A stretch of DNA of 9,315 nucleotides from Deltaproteobacteria bacterium (GTDB taxonomy: Bacteria; Desulfobacterota; Desulfobacteria; Desulfobacterales; ETH-SRB1): assembly GCA_019314185.1 (NCBI GenBank), contig JAFCZU010000095.1, positions 1-9,315 of the forward strand. Direction: 5' to 3'. The number at the start of each line of letters is the position of its first letter. Within the stretch, counting starts at the first letter, position 1. Below, in pieces: positions 7,450 through 9,315 of this stretch. Position numbers and translations under genes: made by a program. The notes under the pieces were generated by a model. That model ran no database searches. It was given only the letters and a program-made list of their open reading frames with translations, and had not been told where the DNA came from.

Positions 7450-7670
7450 GTGGCATTGCTTAACAACGATGTGGTTCCACACTACCTCTGACAAGAGCAT
7501 GGTCGAGGCCTTTGAGTCTCATCCTGAGGCAGGATTTGCTGCTTCTAAAATGCTTTTTTTACGATAATCCAGGAATAATCGACCGCACTGGGGATGGCTA
7601 CACCAGATCGGGAAGCGGTCTTCTGCGGGGGCGAGGTATGCTGGCCGGATTACGTTTGCTTCTGGTATGA
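7450..7670 (+). pseudogene. Decayed GT2 glycosyltransferase remnant
   Basis: Three reading frames in succession carry pieces of one GT2 protein. VALLNNDVVP (7450-7479) has the metal-binding NND. After a shift near 7480 the next frame reads SDKSMVEAFESHPEAGFAAS and then KMLF (7487-7558). After a second shift at a T7 run (7554-7560) it continues YDNPGIIDRTGDGYTRSGSG and then LLRGRG (7560-7637). Removing one T from the run would restore the last junction. The order matches GT2 enzymes that run NNDTxVxPxWL...HPEAGFAASKMLFYD...DRTGDGYT...LLRGRG. The acceptor-side half after RGRG is missing, and the sequence runs into the 3' end of the convergent minus-strand gene. Upstream, 7225-7449 may hold the ruined N-terminus (a weak trace of FxANN near 7430), but I cannot align it. 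Because of two shifts and the truncation I call it dead. Confidence 0.8.
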
Positions 7671-8585
7671 TATAAGCGACCCAATCTTGCACATACCCAT
7701 TTTGCCAATCAAACCGTGATAAATTCCGTAAATCAGCGCCTTAATCTTCTTATATTTATTGTCTTCGTATAGGAGAATTGAGATTAGTTCGTGAATCATT
7801 CGCGCTGTAATTAAAGGAATGTAAGAAGGATAAGAGAAAATATAATCTATAGCGGTTCTGATGCCGTTTCTGGAGATGTAATACTTTCGTACTGGTAAAT
7901 GGTGGTTAGGCTTAATTGTCATGCCAAGAAAATGGTGGGCAGACCTTTTGCCAATTGAGTGATCTAAGACGACGTCGCAATTGACTGCAAGACTAAAACC
8001 GAATTTGTTAGCTCTCAAACAATATTCATTATCAATAAAGTCAATAAAATAATCATCTCGAAAGGGTCCTATTTCTTCGTACCCAGAATAGGTTATGAGG
8101 GTGCCGGATGTGATGGCGATTGTTGCATAATTGCACGGCCCCGATTGAATTTTGCCACATGTTGTATGTTTCACGGTGAAACGTGTAATAATCGGAAATT
8201 TTGCAAACGTCTTACTGTTTCGATCATAGAAGTTAGGGGCATAGAGCTTACAGTTGCAGACTACGCTGTCGATTTTTGATTTGAAAATGAGCATGTTTTT
8301 GAAGAAATGATGTGGCAGACGTGAATCCTGATCAAGCAAGAATATGTTTTTGTAACCTTGTTGCCCTGCTAATTGTGTACCTTTATTGAGGGCTGTAGCA
8401 AGGCCAACATTCTTCCTGAATTTGTAAACCGTGACATTTCGGAGCTTGGGAAAATCAGTTATTGTATCTGTGGGCGTATTATCAATAATAATGAGCTTGT
8501 GACATAGCCTTGAAATTCGATTCAGGCTCTGAATGGAAGCATTGTTTGGGAAATATGTTACAACAACAACAGCGAACTTAGACAT
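7650..8585 (-). CDS. Rhamnosyltransferase-like GT2 glycosyltransferase
   Basis: A 311-residue cytoplasmic transferase of the GT2 branch that includes O-antigen rhamnosyltransferases. It opens with FAVVVVTYFPN (4-14), then LIIIDNTPTD (31-40), NVGLATALNKG (59-69), the metal-binding LLDQDS (83-88, with D85 and D87), AITSGTLI (157-164) and DDYFIDFIDNEYCLRA (177-192) on the acceptor side. The DQDS and FIDFIDNEYC motifs are what separates this branch from ordinary GT2 enzymes. The start is supported by AGAGG five bases upstream of the ATG. It is the only transferase here on the minus strand and looks more AT-rich than the plus-strand genes, which suggests it was acquired or inverted separately. Its last codons overlap the end of the GT2 remnant on the other strand. 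The actual sugar cannot be told; rhamnose is the family's best-known case. Confidence 0.88.
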   Translation of the reverse strand: MSKFAVVVVTYFPNNASIQSLNRISRLCHKLIIIDNTPTDTITDFPKLRNVTVYKFRKNVGLATALNKGTQLAGQQGYKNIFLLDQDSRLPHHFFKNMLIFKSKIDSVVCNCKLYAPNFYDRNSKTFAKFPIITRFTVKHTTCGKIQSGPCNYATIAITSGTLITYSGYEEIGPFRDDYFIDFIDNEYCLRANKFGFSLAVNCDVVLDHSIGKRSAHHFLGMTIKPNHHLPVRKYYISRNGIRTAIDYIFSYPSYIPLITARMIHELISILLYEDNKYKKIKALIYGIYHGLIGKMGMCKIGSLISYQKQT

Positions 8586-8590
8586 AGAAT

Positions 8591-8595
8591 CCTCT
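8591..8595 (-). promoter_or_regulatory. Ribosome binding site of the minus-strand GT2 gene
   Basis: On the minus strand AGAGG lies five bases before the ATG at 8585-8583 and supports that start. Confidence 0.55.
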
Positions 8596-8667
8596 GAGTC
8601 AAGTGATGAAGACTTGTTTTATAAATTTTTGATGTAAATAAAACACCTTATCAGTCGTCGACGTATG

Positions 8668-8673
8668 ATTATA
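8668..8673 (-). promoter_or_regulatory. Possible -10 box upstream of the minus-strand GT2 gene
   Basis: A perfect TATAAT on the minus strand lies about 80 bases before the start codon. No good -35 sits 16-18 bases upstream; TTCACA is 20 bases away. The box lies in a small inverted repeat (CGTAT-AATC-ATACG). The region 8586-8770 has no gene and is a natural place for this gene's promoter, but the call rests on the hexamer alone. Confidence 0.3.
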
Positions 8674-8770
8674 CGCCTTCCTCCTTCTATCCTTGTGAAA
8701 TTAATTATCTGAAAATCTATATTTCTACCCACCACAATCTTTCAAAACCGAGCGATATCACTGCATACCT

Positions 8771-8965
8771 TTAAAGCCGTATGTTATCGTACTTCTGCTC
8801 AAGTGCATTGCCGTATTGTATGACCTGTTTTTTTGCCTCTTCCATGCTGGCCTGCATTGAAGGAATAGATTACAACTCTTCTGCGCTTAATTCCTTAATT
8901 TCTATTGCCAATCTATCCGAAAATTCGCTCCATCCTTTTCCTGTAAATGCCAAGAAACCTGTTTT
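8771..8965 (-). pseudogene. Unidentified broken coding frame with an internal stop
   Basis: On the minus strand one frame reads KTGFLAFTGKGWSEF and SDRLAIEIKELSAEEL, meets TAA at 8872-8870, and continues in the same frame as SIPSMQASMEEAKKQVIQYG then NALEQKYDNIRL to a TAA at 8773-8771. The composition (IEIKEL, an amphipathic EEAKKQVIQYG helix) looks like real protein on both sides of the stop. This hints at the end of a gene broken by a nonsense mutation. The IExK followed by a QxxxY helix recalls the tail of some PD-(D/E)XK nuclease proteins, but that is a guess. Its upstream part overlaps the HipA-like frame. Confidence 0.3.
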
Positions 8966-9315
8966 TCAAACGCTCCTCCAGAAAGCTCTTCTCTATCATA
9001 TTTTCAAAAACAGGTTTAATGTCATTCAAGTGAGCCAGGGAGTAAGCAAATTGTTTTTTATTAAGCCCGAAATGCTCTGCCAGTTTTGTGAAGTCTTTTC
9101 TTGAAAACCGGTTCTTTTTCCCCTGTAAACTAAGACACATTTCCTCGCGTTCATCCGGCAATACAAGCCGTGAGTTGACAATATCATATGCTGGTGAGGA
9201 GATATAATCAAAAGTTGTGTTTAAGAGATTAGGTGGTGTATCCTCCGGGTGATTGTTTACCGGCAATAACCCGGCACTTTGAATTATCAAAATGAAAGGA
9301 TACACACACCATGAG
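8913..9315 (-). pseudogene. HipA-like kinase, C-terminal fragment
   Basis: The minus-strand frame is open from the window edge to the TAG at 8915-8913. Counting from a GTG at 9305, residues from about 36 match the C-terminal end of HipA-family toxin kinases: SSPAYDIVNSRLVLP (36-50), LSLQGKKNRFSRKDFTKLAE (58-77) and EKSFLEERLKNRFLGIYRKR (105-124). D41 in PAYD corresponds to the Mg-binding aspartate of HipA. The preceding catalytic loop (D-x-H-x-K-N style) is not seen in any frame of the 100 bases upstream; the frame there reads unrelated residues such as SAGLLPVNNHPED. So the kinase appears cut off by a rearrangement and is probably inactive. Full HipA-like kinases have about 300-440 residues and work in toxin-antitoxin modules. 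No antitoxin gene is visible. The family is likely; pseudogene status is inference because the gene runs to the window edge. Confidence 0.6.

Noticed and set aside
7246..7491. 81-codon plus-strand frame after the DPM1-like gene
   Set aside because: Only its last ten or so residues (VALLNNDVVP) are meaningful, and they belong to the broken GT2 gene; the rest resembles no protein I know.
8781..9104. 107-codon plus-strand frame at the right end
   Set aside because: It lies antisense to the HipA-like tail and the adjacent broken frame, whose minus-strand translations are far more protein-like.
1..9315. CRISPR array, tRNA, rRNA or insertion-sequence transposase
   Set aside because: No regularly spaced repeats, RNA gene motifs or transposase-like frames were seen on either strand.

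Overview
This window looks like a piece of a surface-polysaccharide (O-antigen or exopolysaccharide type) locus of a Gram-negative bacterium. It holds the end of an ABC-2 polysaccharide-export permease, then at least four glycosyltransferase genes, a large multi-membrane-spanning GT-C-like protein and one broken glycosyltransferase. Base composition is moderate (low-to-mid forties percent GC by eye). The sulfotransferase-GT2 fusion and the palindromic repeat suggest an environmental lineage such as Desulfobacterota, Nitrospirota or an anammox-type planctomycete. That taxonomic guess is weak.

Layout. 2-259: 3' end of the export permease. 309-2705: sulfotransferase-like domain, duplicated coiled-coil-like linker and GT2 glycosyltransferase in one polypeptide. 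2732-4270: GT4 glycosyltransferase with an internal extra domain and a ten-G homopolymer in its coding sequence. 4271-4578: non-coding, occupied mostly by a nested palindromic element. 4579-6288: GT-C-like membrane protein of unknown specificity. 6289-6504: non-coding, nothing recognised. 6505-7224: DPM1-like GT2 transferase. 7225-7670: decayed GT2 remnant with at least two frameshifts. 7650-8585 (minus): rhamnosyltransferase-like GT2. 8586-8770: its leader, with a possible -10 box. 8771-9315 (minus): debris, namely an uncharacterised frame with an internal stop and the C-terminal part of a HipA-like kinase.

How the parts fit. The permease and cytoplasmic transferases are what one expects of an ABC-transporter-dependent glycan pathway: sugars are added to a lipid-linked chain in the cytoplasm, possibly with sulfation, and the chain is exported by the permease and an ATPase that is not in the window. 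The DPM1-like enzyme probably makes a polyprenyl-phosphate sugar, and the GT-C-like protein is a natural candidate to use such a donor on the periplasmic side. That pairing is inference from adjacency.

The most interesting points are: (i) the G10 tract in the GT4 gene, where gain or loss of one G gives a stop almost at once, as in ON/OFF phase-variable loci; (ii) a related accessory domain inserted inside two transferases of unrelated folds (GT-A and GT-B); (iii) a recent 99-bp in-frame duplication in the linker of the fusion protein. The right end, with an inverted gene, a truncated glycosyltransferase and toxin-kinase debris, looks like a rearranged edge of the cluster.
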